From Fuscibacter oryzae (GTDB lineage Bacteria; Pseudomonadota; Alphaproteobacteria; Rhodobacterales; Rhodobacteraceae), in assembly GCF_016765795.1 (NCBI RefSeq), contig NZ_JAESVP010000003.1, forward strand, positions 186,001 to 250,000: a stretch of 64,000 bases of DNA. The letters are read 5' to 3'. The stretch's first letter is position 1. Every line of letters begins with the position of its first letter. The notes under the pieces were generated by a model. It had not been told where the DNA came from and did no database searches. It worked only from the letters and a program-made list of their open reading frames with translations. Shown piece by piece: positions 34,866 to 44,076 of the stretch. A program made the position numbers and the translations under genes.

Positions 34866-35327
34866 TCAACGCCGCCGCGCCGCCGCGATCCAAAAGCCCA
34901 CCAGCACCAGCGACAGGATCGCGTTCCAGCCCGGCATGGAAATGCCCATCATCGCCCAAGCGATCTTGTCACAGGCGGCAGGGGCACCCACCGTGATGTC
35001 GGTGTTCAAGAGGTCGGCGCCCGACACCCCCTCCATCGTGTTGACGGTGCAGGTCGCCAGACCCTCCCACCACTTTTGCTCTACCCCCACATGGAACAGG
35101 CCGATCCCCGCGCTGGTCAGCGGGGCCAAGGCCCCCAGCATCGGCAACGCCCGGCCCGGAATGGCCAGCGCCAGCGCGCCAATCCCCACTGCCGCCATAT
35201 GCGGATAGCGCTGATACCAGCACAGCACACAAGGCGCGAGGCCGCCGATATACTGAAAGGCAAAGGCCCCCAGCACCAAGGCCAGCGACCCGGCGGCCGC
35301 GATCAGGATCAGGTGGTTGCGCGTCAT
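34866..35327 (-). CDS. dsbB: Disulfide bond formation protein B
   Basis: A 153-residue inner-membrane protein with four hydrophobic helices. The first redox pair is Cys33-Cys36 in APCVLCWYQRYPH; the second is Cys93 and Cys119 on the periplasmic loop (LATCTVNTMEG, then GAPAACDK). DsbB re-oxidises DsbA and passes electrons to quinone. The yqaA-like gene lies 7 bases upstream on the same strand. No dsbA is in the window. Confidence 0.93.
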   Translation of the reverse strand: MTRNHLILIAAAGSLALVLGAFAFQYIGGLAPCVLCWYQRYPHMAAVGIGALALAIPGRALPMLGALAPLTSAGIGLFHVGVEQKWWEGLATCTVNTMEGVSGADLLNTDITVGAPAACDKIAWAMMGISMPGWNAILSLVLVGFWIAAARRR

Positions 35328-35334
35328 TTAACCC

Positions 35335-35919
35335 TCATGCAAAACGCCAGATTGCCCAGCCGATGGCCGCCGCCGCCGTAAGGCCGGCAGCAATCCAGGC
35401 AAAGCGCCGCTCGACAAAGGCGGCCATGGCCACACCGTATTTTTGCAGCAGCCAAGCCAGCAGATAGAACCGCCCGCCGCGTGCGATGATCGCCGACAGG
35501 ATGAACCATTTCAGGTCAAACCCGATCACACCCGACAGGATGGTGACCACCTTCATCGGCGGAATATGGGAAAAGCCCGAGGTGACCAGCATCAGCAGAA
35601 TGGCCGCATCGCCGGTGCCACCCTTCATCGCCTCAAAATCGTCAATCTTGCCGGCGGCTTCCAGCATGGGCCGGGCCACAAGATCAAAGAAGTAATGCCC
35701 GATCACCCAACCGAAAACGCCCCCCAGCACCGACATGACCGAGGCGATCAGCGCATAGCGCATGGCGCGTTCGGGCCGTGACAGGCACATCGGCACGAAC
35801 AGCACATCGGCGGGAATCGGGAAGAAAGAGCTTTCGGTAAAGCTGATCACCCCCAGCGCCTTGGGCGCATGTCGCGACCCGGCCCAGGTGAGTGTCCAGT
35901 TGTATAGCCTGCGGAACAT
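35335..35919 (-). CDS. yqaA: YqaA/DedA-type membrane protein
   Basis: A 194-residue membrane protein of the SNARE-associated/VTT group (YqaA). It opens MFRRLYNWTLTWAGSRHAPK and contains SFTESSFFPIPADVLFVPMC (the conserved E-x5-P-x2 loop), a GxFGWVIGHYFFD segment and the re-entrant SGFSHIPPMKVVTILSGVIG. Related DedA proteins move lipids such as undecaprenyl phosphate or support membrane energetics. The ATG at 35919 is supported by homology of this N terminus. It is probably co-transcribed with dsbB. Confidence 0.88.
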   Translation of the reverse strand: MFRRLYNWTLTWAGSRHAPKALGVISFTESSFFPIPADVLFVPMCLSRPERAMRYALIASVMSVLGGVFGWVIGHYFFDLVARPMLEAAGKIDDFEAMKGGTGDAAILLMLVTSGFSHIPPMKVVTILSGVIGFDLKWFILSAIIARGGRFYLLAWLLQKYGVAMAAFVERRFAWIAAGLTAAAAIGWAIWRFA

Positions 35920-36038
35920 GCAGAGCCCCCTTGGTTCGGTGTCCTTTGGCCATGCCGCGCCCCGAAGGTCAAGTTGGACGATTTGCACCTTGGCGTGATC
36001 CCGGTATGATCGGGCCATTAGGTGCGGGGAGTGTGACA

Positions 36039-36896
36039 ATGGAATGGCGTGGACGCGAGCAAAGCCGGAATATCGAAGACCGGCGCCGGATGGGCGGTGG
36101 CGGTGTGCGGGCCGGGGGCATTGGCGGCGTCGGTGTAATTGCCGTCGTGGTGATCGGCTACTTTCTGGGCATCGACGTGACGCCCCTGCTGAATGACACA
36201 TCCGTGACCGGCGGAGGTCAGGTGACCCAAGGCGAGCTGACGGCAGAAGACAATGCAGCGGGCGAATTCGTCTCGGTCAATCTGCGCTATACCGAAAAGA
36301 TCTGGGACCAGGTGTTCCAGGAGCAGGTCGGCCAACCCTATCAGCCGGTGACGCTGGTGTTGTACAAGGGTGTCACGCAGTCGGCCTGCGGTAGCGCATC
36401 GGGGGCGACGGGGCCGTTCTACTGTCCGGGCGACAAGAAGGTATATCTGGACACCGAATTCTTTACGACCATGCAGCAGCAACTGGGCGCGGGCGGCGAT
36501 TTCGCCATGGCCTATGTGGTGGCGCACGAGGTCGCGCATCATGTGCAGGACGAGTTGGGCATCCTGGGCAAAGCCAATGATTATCGTCAGCGTGTCAGCG
36601 AGGCGGAAAGCAATGAGATTTCCGTGCGCATCGAATTGCAGGCTGATTGCCTGTCTGGCGTCTGGGCGCGCGCCGTGCAGGACCGTTTCGGCGCGATCCA
36701 GCAGGGCGATTTCGAAGAGGCGTTCAATGCCGCCAAGCAGATCGGCGATGACACGCTGCAACGCAGTGCAGGCCGCGTTCCCATGCCCGAAAGCTTCACC
36801 CACGGCACCTCTGCCCAAAGGTCGGGCTGGTTTGCCAAAGGGCTGAAGTCGGGCCAGATGGAAGTTTGCGACACCTTCGCTGCCCAACAGCTCTGA
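36039..36896 (+). CDS. YpfJ-type neutral zinc metallopeptidase
   Basis: A 285-residue protein of the YpfJ family. A charged N-terminal region (WRGREQSRNIEDRR) and one membrane segment (residues 28-44) lead to an outer domain. The zinc site HEVAHH is at 163-168 and the family tail GWFAKGLKSGQMEVCDTF closes the protein. Substrates are unknown. The start ATG follows GGGGAG. A tRNA-Leu gene lies 46 bases after the stop. Confidence 0.93.
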   Translation: MEWRGREQSRNIEDRRRMGGGGVRAGGIGGVGVIAVVVIGYFLGIDVTPLLNDTSVTGGGQVTQGELTAEDNAAGEFVSVNLRYTEKIWDQVFQEQVGQPYQPVTLVLYKGVTQSACGSASGATGPFYCPGDKKVYLDTEFFTTMQQQLGAGGDFAMAYVVAHEVAHHVQDELGILGKANDYRQRVSEAESNEISVRIELQADCLSGVWARAVQDRFGAIQQGDFEEAFNAAKQIGDDTLQRSAGRVPMPESFTHGTSAQRSGWFAKGLKSGQMEVCDTFAAQQL

Positions 36897-36942
36897 AACC
36901 CCATTGAGCCTGTCGCGCGGACCTTGTAAGAGAGGCCCGCGT

Positions 36943-37026
36943 GCGGGTGTGGCGGAATGGTAGACGCGACAGACTCAAACTCTGTTTCCGCAAGGAGTGT
37001 CGGTTCGAGTCCGACCACCCGCACCA
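36943..37026 (+). tRNA. tRNA-Leu, anticodon CAA
   Basis: An 84-base class II tRNA with acceptor GCGGGTG (36943-36949) / CACCCGC (37016-37022), discriminator A and encoded CCA (37024-37026). The anticodon arm is ACAGA / TCTGT with loop CTCAAAC, giving CAA (Leu, UUG). A long variable arm and T loop GTTCGAGTC are present. The acceptor stem is identical to that of the other tRNA-Leu at 11569. Confidence 0.96.
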
Positions 37027-37033
37027 GAATTTC

Positions 37034-37615
37034 CTATTTCATTTTAGGTGCGTAGCACGCAACAAGCGTTGCTGCTGCCTGTCCGGCAGCGATGAAATAG
37101 GCCGGGTCGCGGTGCGTCAGCGATGCGGAAAAGGCGCCGTCCAGCAACAGAATGATTTGTCGCGCCAACAGTTTGGCAGGTGTCAGGCCAGCGACGTCCA
37201 GTTGTTCGGCAAGCCACGTCTCGAACCCCGCTTTGTGGCGCGCACCGACCTTGACGGCAGGGTGGCCGGGCAGGGCGGCGAGTTCCGCAGTTGTCCGCAG
37301 AAAGCCGCAGCCTTTCCATTTTGGATGACGTGCCACCTTGGCCAGTTCGTCAAAAATCGCCTGCACTTTTGCTGGCACTCCACCCTCTGCTGCCACGAAC
37401 CATGCCGTCATGCGGGCCAGATTCGGCTGATCACGCGCCTCCAGATAGGCGGCGATCAACTCGTCCTTGCTGGTGAAGTGGTAATAGAGCGTGCGTTTGG
37501 TCACACCTGCCGCCGCAGCCACAGCATCAACGCTGACCCGGCCTATCCCCTCGGCATAAAACAGTTTTTCGGCGGCATTAAGGATGCGGGCGCGGGTATC
37601 GGTCTGGGGTTTCAT
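37034..37615 (-). CDS. TetR-family transcriptional regulator
   Basis: A 193-residue repressor-type protein. The N-terminal HTH (residues 5-50) reads RILNAAEKLFYAEGIGRVSV, then AVAAAAGVTKRTLYYHFTSK, the TetR signature. The C-terminal ligand domain is about 140 residues and unassigned. The gene diverges from the enoyl-CoA hydratase, and an almost perfect 26-base palindrome lies 7 bases upstream of its start. It therefore probably represses both itself and the hydratase, and may sense an acyl-CoA or related compound. Confidence 0.92.
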   Translation of the reverse strand: MKPQTDTRARILNAAEKLFYAEGIGRVSVDAVAAAAGVTKRTLYYHFTSKDELIAAYLEARDQPNLARMTAWFVAAEGGVPAKVQAIFDELAKVARHPKWKGCGFLRTTAELAALPGHPAVKVGARHKAGFETWLAEQLDVAGLTPAKLLARQIILLLDGAFSASLTHRDPAYFIAAGQAAATLVACYAPKMK

Positions 37616-37621
37616 GGCTCT

Positions 37622-37647
37622 ATGTATACTGACTAGTGAGTATACAT
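37622..37647. promoter_or_regulatory. 26-base palindromic operator for the TetR regulator
   Basis: Outer arms ATGTATAC (37622-37629) and GTATACAT (37640-37647) are exact complements. The centre TGACTAGTGA is symmetric except for one base pair. It lies in the 81-base gap between the divergent TetR and hydratase genes. Confidence 0.82.
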
Positions 37648-37696
37648 TATCTGAAATATCCACATCCTGCCAATATCTTGTACTAGGAGGGATGCG

Positions 37697-38503
37697 ATGA
37701 CGGATCTTGTTTTGATGGAAACCGATGGCCCGGTGGCTTTGCTGACGCTGAACCGCCCTGCCAAACTGAACGCGCTGAGTTATGAGTTGATCGACAGGCT
37801 GCTGGCGCGGCTGGATGATATTGAAGGCGACGCCCGTCTGCGCGGTGTCATCCTGACCGGCGCGGGGCGTGCCTTTTCGGCGGGCGGCGATATTCCGCAA
37901 TTTGCGGCTTCGGTCGGGCAGGGGCCGCATATTGCCCTGCGCGACTTTGTGGCGCGGGGGCAGCGGTTGACCGCGCGGATCGAGGCGTTTCGCAAGCCGC
38001 TGATCGTGGCGGTGAACGGTCTTGCCTATGGGGGCGGGTGCGAGATCACCGAGGCAGCCCCCCTTGCCATCGCCAGCGACCACGCCTTGTTTGCCAAGCC
38101 AGAGGTCAGGCTGGCGATGCCGCCCACCTTTGGCGGCACGCAGCGGCTGCCGCGCCTTGCCGGGCGCAAGCGGGCGATGGAGTTGCTGCTGACGGGCGAT
38201 GTCTTTGCGCCCTATCGGGCGCTGGATATGGGGCTGGTCAATGCCGTGGTGGCGCATGACGCGCTGATCCCGGCCACGCGGCTCCTCCTGGACCGTATTC
38301 TGGCCCATTCGCCGCTGGCGATAGAGGCGGTGATGATGGCGGTCACGCGCGGCCTGAACATGCCCATCGCCGAAGGTTTGCTGGTCGAGGCAGAGCAATT
38401 CGCCCGCATGGCCCCCACCGCCGATCTGGCAGAGGGGTTGGCGGCTTGGCTCGACCGCCGTCCTGCCAGCTATACCGGATTCTGGAATGCGACGGCTGGA
38501 TGA
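37697..38503 (+). CDS. Enoyl-CoA hydratase/isomerase family protein
   Basis: A 268-residue crotonase-fold protein: LLTLNRPAKLNALSYELID, the oxyanion-hole segments GAGRAFSAGGDIPQF and NGLAYGGGCEI, then the trimer helix GTQRLPRLAGRKRAMELLLTG. The usual first catalytic Glu region reads GGGCEITEAAPLAIAS. It acts on an acyl-CoA, probably in beta-oxidation or a side pathway. AGGAGG precedes the ATG. Its expression is probably controlled by the divergent TetR gene through the palindrome at 37622-37647. Confidence 0.9.
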   Translation: MTDLVLMETDGPVALLTLNRPAKLNALSYELIDRLLARLDDIEGDARLRGVILTGAGRAFSAGGDIPQFAASVGQGPHIALRDFVARGQRLTARIEAFRKPLIVAVNGLAYGGGCEITEAAPLAIASDHALFAKPEVRLAMPPTFGGTQRLPRLAGRKRAMELLLTGDVFAPYRALDMGLVNAVVAHDALIPATRLLLDRILAHSPLAIEAVMMAVTRGLNMPIAEGLLVEAEQFARMAPTADLAEGLAAWLDRRPASYTGFWNATAG

Positions 38504-38571
38504 GGCGGCTGACTGACAGGCCCCCTTGCCACTGTGACCCAAAGCGGGAAGGTGGGGCCAAGGAGATTCCC

Positions 38572-40470
38572 ATGGCCCACAGTCACGAACATGATGCCGA
38601 CGATCCGTCTGCGCCCGCGCTGACCTTGCTGACCATCTTCGGCCTGCTGGCCGGGCTGGCGGCGGAATATGGCGGGGCGCCCCCCTTCGCGCAGTGGTTC
38701 GGCTATGGGCTGGCCTATTTGGCGGGGGGGCTGCCCGCGCTGCGCGGCGCGCTGGAAGAGCTGTGGCACGACCATGTGCTGGATATCGACCTGCTGATGG
38801 TGGCGGCTGCGCTGGCCGCCGCCTCGGTCGGGGCGCCGACCGAAGGGGCGATCCTGCTGGCGCTGTTCAGCTTGTCCTCGATGCTGGAAGGTCGCGCGAT
38901 GGGCCGGGCGCGCCGCGCGGTCGAGGCGCTGATGGCGCTGCGGCCGGATACCGCTCTTCGCCGCACCGCCACCGGCATCGAAGAGGTTCCGGCAGCTTCG
39001 CTGGTTGCCGGTGACATCGTGGTTCTGCGCCCTGGTGCGCGGGTGCCGGTGGATGGGGTGGTGATCGAGGGCCACGGCTCGCTGGATGAAAGCACGATCA
39101 CCGGCGAATCGATGCCGCTGGCCAAAGGACCGGGCGCGCAATTGTTCGAGGCGACGGTGAACCTGGACGGCATTCTGGGCATGCGGGTCAGCAAGGCGCT
39201 GGCCGATAGCACGGTAGCCCGCATGATCCGGCTGGTGACAGAGGCGCAGGCGGCGCGGTCGCCGTCAGAGCGGTTTTCGGAATGGTTTGGCCAGCGCTAT
39301 ACGGTTGCGGTGCTGGTGGGGTCAATTCTGGCCTATGTCATCATGCGGCTGATCGGGCTGGTGCATGGCGATGCGATGTACCGCGCGGCGACCTTGCTGG
39401 TGGCGGCCAGCCCCTGCGCCGTGGTGATCTCGGTTCCCGCAGCGATTCTGTCGGCACTGTCTGCGGCGGCGCGGGGCGGCGTGCTGTTCAAGGGCGGGGC
39501 CGCGCTGGAAACGCTGGCGGCGGTGCGGGCCTATGCCTTTGACAAGACCGGCACCCTCACCACCGGGCGCGCAGATCTGGTGGCGATTGCCGCACCGGAT
39601 ATGGAGGACGACGACTTCCTGTCCCGCCTGGTCGCACTGGAGGCGCAGTCGGAACATCCCGTCGCCGGTGCCCTGCGCCGGGCGGCGGCAGAGCGTGGCA
39701 TCGCGGTGGCCGAACGCACCGGCGTGCGCAGCATCCCTTCAGAGGGAATCGTGGCGGGTGAGGGCGAAGCCTGGGCCGGAAATCCGCGACTGGTGGCGCG
39801 GATGGGGGCGGCGGTGGATCACCCCGCAGTGCAGGCACTGGCGGCGGGCGATTCAACGACGATCTATTACGGCGAAGGCGCCCGCTTGCTGGGGGCGGTG
39901 GCGGTGGCCGATACGGCGCGGTCTTCGTCGGCTGCCAGCCTGTCGGCGCTGCGCGACAATGGCGTGACTGGCATTGCCATGATGACGGGCGACAGGCGGG
40001 CGGTAGCCGACCGGATCGGTGGCGATCTGGGCCTGCGCCCGGACGAGATTCACGCCGATCTTTTGCCACAAGACAAGGTGGCGCTGGTGGCGGGGCTGGC
40101 CAAACATGGCAAGGTGGCCTTTGTCGGCGATGGTGTGAACGATGCCGCCGCCCTTGCGCGGGCAGATGTGGGCATCGCCATGGGGGCTGCGGGCAGCGAG
40201 GTGGCTTTGCAGGCCGCTGATGTGGCGCTGCTGTCGGATGAGATGACGCAGCTTGCCGCCGCGCACCGCCTTGCACGGCGGACGGCGGGGATCATCCGGC
40301 AGAACCTGATCTTTGCGCTGGGGATGATGGTCATTCTGGTCGTGGGGGCCTTGTGGGGTGAACTGCCCTTGCCGCTGGCGGTGGTGGGGCATGAGGGCGG
40401 TACGGTTCTGGTGGTGCTGAACGGGTTGCGGTTGCTGGCAGACCCGATCCGGCGTGGCGCGAAGGGGTAG
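38572..40470 (+). CDS. P1B-4-type metal-transporting ATPase
   Basis: A 632-residue P-type ATPase. The actuator motif TGES is at 177-180, the membrane metal motif is SPC (280-282), the phosphorylation site DKTGTLTTG has Asp324, followed by SEHPVA and GDGVNDAAAL. The C-terminal membrane motif HEGGT near 607-611, together with SPC rather than CPC, marks subgroup P1B-4 (CoaT/CtpD/PfeT-like), linked to cobalt, iron(II) or zinc export. It has no N-terminal metal-binding domain, only a short His-rich start (HSHEHDADD). AAGGAG precedes the ATG. No metal regulator is adjacent; the closest regulator is TetR across the hydratase gene. Confidence 0.92.
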   Translation: MAHSHEHDADDPSAPALTLLTIFGLLAGLAAEYGGAPPFAQWFGYGLAYLAGGLPALRGALEELWHDHVLDIDLLMVAAALAAASVGAPTEGAILLALFSLSSMLEGRAMGRARRAVEALMALRPDTALRRTATGIEEVPAASLVAGDIVVLRPGARVPVDGVVIEGHGSLDESTITGESMPLAKGPGAQLFEATVNLDGILGMRVSKALADSTVARMIRLVTEAQAARSPSERFSEWFGQRYTVAVLVGSILAYVIMRLIGLVHGDAMYRAATLLVAASPCAVVISVPAAILSALSAAARGGVLFKGGAALETLAAVRAYAFDKTGTLTTGRADLVAIAAPDMEDDDFLSRLVALEAQSEHPVAGALRRAAAERGIAVAERTGVRSIPSEGIVAGEGEAWAGNPRLVARMGAAVDHPAVQALAAGDSTTIYYGEGARLLGAVAVADTARSSSAASLSALRDNGVTGIAMMTGDRRAVADRIGGDLGLRPDEIHADLLPQDKVALVAGLAKHGKVAFVGDGVNDAAALARADVGIAMGAAGSEVALQAADVALLSDEMTQLAAAHRLARRTAGIIRQNLIFALGMMVILVVGALWGELPLPLAVVGHEGGTVLVVLNGLRLLADPIRRGAKG

Positions 40471-40479
40471 GCGTCGGCG

Positions 40480-40527
40480 GCGGGGGCGCTTCGCCCCCGC
40501 ACCCCCCGAGGATATTTAGAGAAGGGG
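40480..40527. repeat. Dispersed element copy with perfect GC hairpin
   Basis: GCGGGGGCG (40480-40488) pairs with CGCCCCCGC (40492-40500). A C-run and GAGGATATTTAGAGAAGGGG follow. It lies after the ATPase gene and just before the SDR start, so it may both terminate the former and supply the AAGGGGAA ribosome-binding site of the latter. Confidence 0.7.
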
Positions 40528-40537
40528 AACTGGTTTG

Positions 40538-41269
40538 ATGAGCGGTAAAACCATTCTGATCACCGGCGCAGGCTCTGGCATTGGCCGGGCCACGGCGCGG
40601 GCCTTTCATGCGGCGGGCTGGCGCGTGGCCCTGATGGGGCGACGAGAGGCGGCGCTGCGCGAGACCTTGGCCGAGGGGCTGATCCTGCCCGCCGATGTGG
40701 GCGACCCGGCACAGGTTCAGGCGGCGTTTGACAGGCTGGCGGCGGAATGGGGGCGGCTGGATGTGCTGTTCAACAATGCAGGCCAGGCGGCCCCTGCGGC
40801 CCCGATTGATGAGATTCCGGTGGAAAGCTGGCTGTCGGTGATGAATGCCAACATCAACGGCATGTTTCTGGTGGCGCGCGCCGCCTTTGGCCTGATGCGG
40901 CGGCAAGACCCGCAGGGCGGGCGCATCATCAACAACGGCTCGATCTCGGCCCATGTGCCGCGCCCCGGATCGGCGCCTTATACCATGTCGAAACATGCGG
41001 TGACGGGGCTGACGCGGACGCTTGGCCTGGACGGGCGGCGGTTCAATATCGCCTGTGGGCAGATCGACATTGGCAACGCGCTGACCGAGATGGCGGCGGC
41101 CTTTCCCGGCGGCGTGCCGCAGGCGGATGGCGCGGTTCGGGCAGAGCCGGTGATGGATGTGGCCCATGTCTCGGATGCGGTGCTGCACATGGCGGGGCTG
41201 CCGCTGTCGGTCAATATTCCGTTCCTGACCATAATGGCGCGCGACATGCCCTATATCGGGCGCGGCTAG
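40538..41269 (+). CDS. SDR-family oxidoreductase
   Basis: A 243-residue classical short-chain dehydrogenase. It has the TGAGSGIGRATA coenzyme loop near residue 8, NNAG, and the catalytic Ser in NNGSISAHVPRPG with Tyr and Lys in APYTMSKHA. The alcohol or ketone substrate is not readable. The ribosome-binding site AGGGGAAC comes from the preceding dispersed element. The PHP-domain gene follows in the same direction. Confidence 0.88.
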   Translation: MSGKTILITGAGSGIGRATARAFHAAGWRVALMGRREAALRETLAEGLILPADVGDPAQVQAAFDRLAAEWGRLDVLFNNAGQAAPAAPIDEIPVESWLSVMNANINGMFLVARAAFGLMRRQDPQGGRIINNGSISAHVPRPGSAPYTMSKHAVTGLTRTLGLDGRRFNIACGQIDIGNALTEMAAAFPGGVPQADGAVRAEPVMDVAHVSDAVLHMAGLPLSVNIPFLTIMARDMPYIGRG

Positions 41270-41338
41270 GGGGTGGGCGCGGATGGGCTAGCGCCTGTCA
41301 CATTCCCCGCCTAGCCTGCGCCGCAAAGGAGACTCACC

Positions 41339-42292
41339 ATGACCCTGCGCGACCCTGCCTTTACCGCCCCCGGCCGTTTCTGGCGCGGCAATCTGCACAC
41401 CCATTCCACCAATTCCGACGGTGTTCTGCCGCCCGAGGAGGTCTGCCGCCGGTACCGCGCCGAGGGCTATGACTTTCTGGCGCTGACCGATCACTTCGTC
41501 GGCCTCTGGGGCTATCCGATTTCCGACACCACCGGCTATCGGACCAATGATTTCACCACGATTCTGGGGGCCGAACTGCATTCCGGCGCGATGGCCAATG
41601 GCGAGTTATGGCATATTCTGGCGGTGGGTCTGCCGCCGGATTTCAAACCCTCGAACAGCCCGCATTTCACGCCGGTCGCGGGGCAGGAAACGGCGGCCCA
41701 GATCGCGCAGCGCGCGGTCGATGCCGGGGCCTTTGTGGCGATTGCCCATCCGCAATGGTCTGGGCTGACGCTGGAAGATGCGCGGGGCGTGACGGCGGCC
41801 CATGCGGTGGAAATCTATAACCACGGCTGTGCGGCGGGGTGCGACCGGCCCGATGGCTTTGCGATTGCCGATCTGTTGCTGACCGAGGGGCGGCACCTGA
41901 CCATGGTGGCCACCGACGACGCGCATTTCAGCGAGCCGGATTTCTTTGGCGGCTGGGTGATGGTCAAGGCGCAGGAAAACACGCCCGAGTCTTTGCTGGC
42001 GGCGCTGAAGGCCGGGCATTTCTATTCATCGCAAGGCCCCGAGCTGCGCGACGTGCGGATCGAGGGGAATATGGTGGTGGTGGAATCCTCTGCCGTTGTG
42101 TCGGTTATCGCCATCGGCTGGGGCACCGGGGCCAAGGGCGTGCATGGCCATTCGATGACCCGCACCGAGGTGCCGCTGGACCGGTTGAACGGATCGCCTT
42201 GGGTGCGTGTGGCGGTGATCGATGCGGCGGGCAAGCGGGCCTGGTCGAACCCGATCTGGCGCGAGGCGGGGGCGAACCCGCGCCGGGGCTAA
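41339..42292 (+). CDS. PHP-domain metallohydrolase (CehA/McbA-like)
   Basis: A 317-residue PHP-fold protein. The N-terminal metal motif is LHTHSTNSDG, followed by FLALTDHFVG, a conserved Glu in GAELHSG, AIAHPQWSG and ATDDAHF: the four PHP metal-ligand blocks. PHP hydrolases act on phosphoesters or, in CehA/McbA, on carbaryl-type esters. GGAG lies upstream of the ATG. It is followed by a dispersed repeat and converges on the hut operon. Confidence 0.88.
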   Translation: MTLRDPAFTAPGRFWRGNLHTHSTNSDGVLPPEEVCRRYRAEGYDFLALTDHFVGLWGYPISDTTGYRTNDFTTILGAELHSGAMANGELWHILAVGLPPDFKPSNSPHFTPVAGQETAAQIAQRAVDAGAFVAIAHPQWSGLTLEDARGVTAAHAVEIYNHGCAAGCDRPDGFAIADLLLTEGRHLTMVATDDAHFSEPDFFGGWVMVKAQENTPESLLAALKAGHFYSSQGPELRDVRIEGNMVVVESSAVVSVIAIGWGTGAKGVHGHSMTRTEVPLDRLNGSPWVRVAVIDAAGKRAWSNPIWREAGANPRRG

Positions 42293-42300
42293 GGGCAGGA

Positions 42301-42350
42301 CCGGGGGCTTACCCCCGGACCCCCAGGATATTTATGAACAGATGATGAGG
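42301..42350. repeat. Dispersed element copy after the PHP gene
   Basis: A perfect CCGGGGG / CCCCCGG hairpin (42301-42307 with 42312-42318) is followed by ACCCCCAGGATATTTATGAA and CAGATGATGAGG. The tail is identical to the copy at 52522-52545 over more than 20 bases. Confidence 0.82.
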
Positions 42351-42358
42351 CGGGGGAG

Positions 42359-42378
42359 GGTGCGTGATTTCACGCACC
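42359..42378 (-). terminator. Hairpin downstream of hutU
   Basis: GGTGCGTGA (42359-42367) and TCACGCACC (42370-42378) form a perfect 9-base stem with a 2-base loop, 5 bases after the hutU stop on the reverse strand. No T tract follows. It shares GGTGCGT with the hairpin at 34844. Confidence 0.55.
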
Positions 42379-42382
42379 TGCC

Positions 42383-44068
42383 TTAGTTCCCCAGGATGCC
42401 CGGCAGGCGCAGGCCGTGTTCGCGCGCGCAATCCAGCGCGATGTCATAGCCCGCATCAGCATGGCGCCAGACACCCGAGGCGGGGTCGTTCCACAAGACC
42501 CGCTCCAACCGTTTGGCGGCCTCTGGCGTGCCATCGGCGACGATGACCACGCCGGAATGCTGGCTGAACCCCATGCCGACGCCGCCGCCATGGTGCAGCG
42601 ACACCCAGGTGGCACCCGAGGCTGTGTTCATCAGCGCATTCAGCAGCGGCCAATCCGAGACGGCATCAGAGCCGTCTTTCATGGCTTCCGTCTCGCGGTT
42701 GGGCGAGGCGACGGAGCCGCTGTCCAGATGATCGCGACCGATCACGATGGGGGCCTTGAGCTCTCCGCTCGCCACCATCTCGTTGAACATCAGGCCGGCG
42801 CGGTGACGGTCACCGAGGCCGATCCAGCAGATGCGGGCGGGCAGGCCCTGAAACGCGATGCGCTCTGCGGCCATGTCAAGCCAGCGGTGGAGGTGGTGGT
42901 TTTCCGGGAACAGCTTTTTCATCGCCGCGTCGGTCTTGCGGATGTCTTCCGGGTCGCCCGACAGGGCGCACCAGCGGAAGGGGCCGATGCCCTTACAGAA
43001 CAGCGGGCGGATATAGGCGGGCACGAAGCCGGGGAAGGCGAAGGCGTTATCAAGGCCTTCGTCCTGCGCGACCTGCCGGATGTTATTGCCGTAATCGAGC
43101 GTCGGCACATCGGCGTTCCAGAAATCGACCATCGCGGCGACATGTTGCTTCATGCTGGCGCGGGCGGCGGATTCAACCGCAGTCGGATCGGTTTCCTGCT
43201 TGGCGCGCCATTCGCCCACCGTCCAGCCCGCCGGACAATAGCCGTGCAGCGGGTCATGGGCGGAGGTCTGGTCGGTTACGATGTCGGGGCGCATCCCGCC
43301 CGCTTTCATCCGGGCGTAGATTTCGGGGAACACCTCGGCGGCATTGCCCAGAAGGCCTACGGACTTCGCCTCTCCCTTTGCCGTCCAGTTGGCAATCATG
43401 GCGAGGGCTTCATCCAGCGTCTTCGCTTTGGCATCCAAATATCTGGTGCGAATACGGAAATCGATCCGCGTCTCATCAACTTCGACGGCCAGACAGCAGG
43501 CCCCGGCGAAGACCGCCGCCAAGGGCTGCGCGCCGCCCATGCCGCCCAGACCGCCGGTCAGAATCCACTTGCCGGTCAGGTCACCGTTGTAATGCTGGCG
43601 ACCCGCTTCCGCGAAGGTTTCATAGGTGCCCTGCACGATGCCTTGGGTGCCGATGTAGATCCACGACCCAGCCGTCATCTGGCCGTACATCATCAGGCCC
43701 TTGCGATCCAATTCGTTGAAATGCTGCCAGTTGGCCCAATGCGGCACGAGGTTGGAATTGGCGATCAGCACACGCGGCGCATCGGCATGGGTGCGGATGA
43801 CGGCAATCGGCTTGCCGGACTGCACGATCAGCGTTTCCTCTGGTCCAAGGTCTTTCAGGCTGGCGACAATGCGGTCAAAATCGTTCCAGGTGCGGGCAGC
43901 GCGGCCGATTCCGCCGTAAACCACCAGCTCATGCGGGTTTTCGGCAACGTCTGGGTGCAGGTTGTTCATCAGCATCCGCATCGCAGCCTCTGCCCCCCAG
44001 GTTTTGGCGGTCTTTTCGGGGCCGGTCGGCGGATAGATGTCGCGTGTGTTGTGGCGCGGGTTGGTCAT
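42383..44068 (-). CDS. hutU: Urocanate hydratase
   Basis: A 561-residue urocanase of normal length. It uses NAD+ as electrophile to convert urocanate to imidazolonepropionate. Landmarks are [20 protein letters not shown], the family motif [40 protein letters not shown], and the NAD-linked [18 protein letters not shown] near 415 onward. The start ATG at 44068 is used rather than 44080. Third gene of the hutI-hutH-hutU unit, 8 bases after hutH. Confidence 0.97.
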   Translation of the reverse strand: MTNPRHNTRDIYPPTGPEKTAKTWGAEAAMRMLMNNLHPDVAENPHELVVYGGIGRAARTWNDFDRIVASLKDLGPEETLIVQSGKPIAVIRTHADAPRVLIANSNLVPHWANWQHFNELDRKGLMMYGQMTAGSWIYIGTQGIVQGTYETFAEAGRQHYNGDLTGKWILTGGLGGMGGAQPLAAVFAGACCLAVEVDETRIDFRIRTRYLDAKAKTLDEALAMIANWTAKGEAKSVGLLGNAAEVFPEIYARMKAGGMRPDIVTDQTSAHDPLHGYCPAGWTVGEWRAKQETDPTAVESAARASMKQHVAAMVDFWNADVPTLDYGNNIRQVAQDEGLDNAFAFPGFVPAYIRPLFCKGIGPFRWCALSGDPEDIRKTDAAMKKLFPENHHLHRWLDMAAERIAFQGLPARICWIGLGDRHRAGLMFNEMVASGELKAPIVIGRDHLDSGSVASPNRETEAMKDGSDAVSDWPLLNALMNTASGATWVSLHHGGGVGMGFSQHSGVVIVADGTPEAAKRLERVLWNDPASGVWRHADAGYDIALDCAREHGLRLPGILGN

Positions 44069-44076
44069 GGCGGGCC

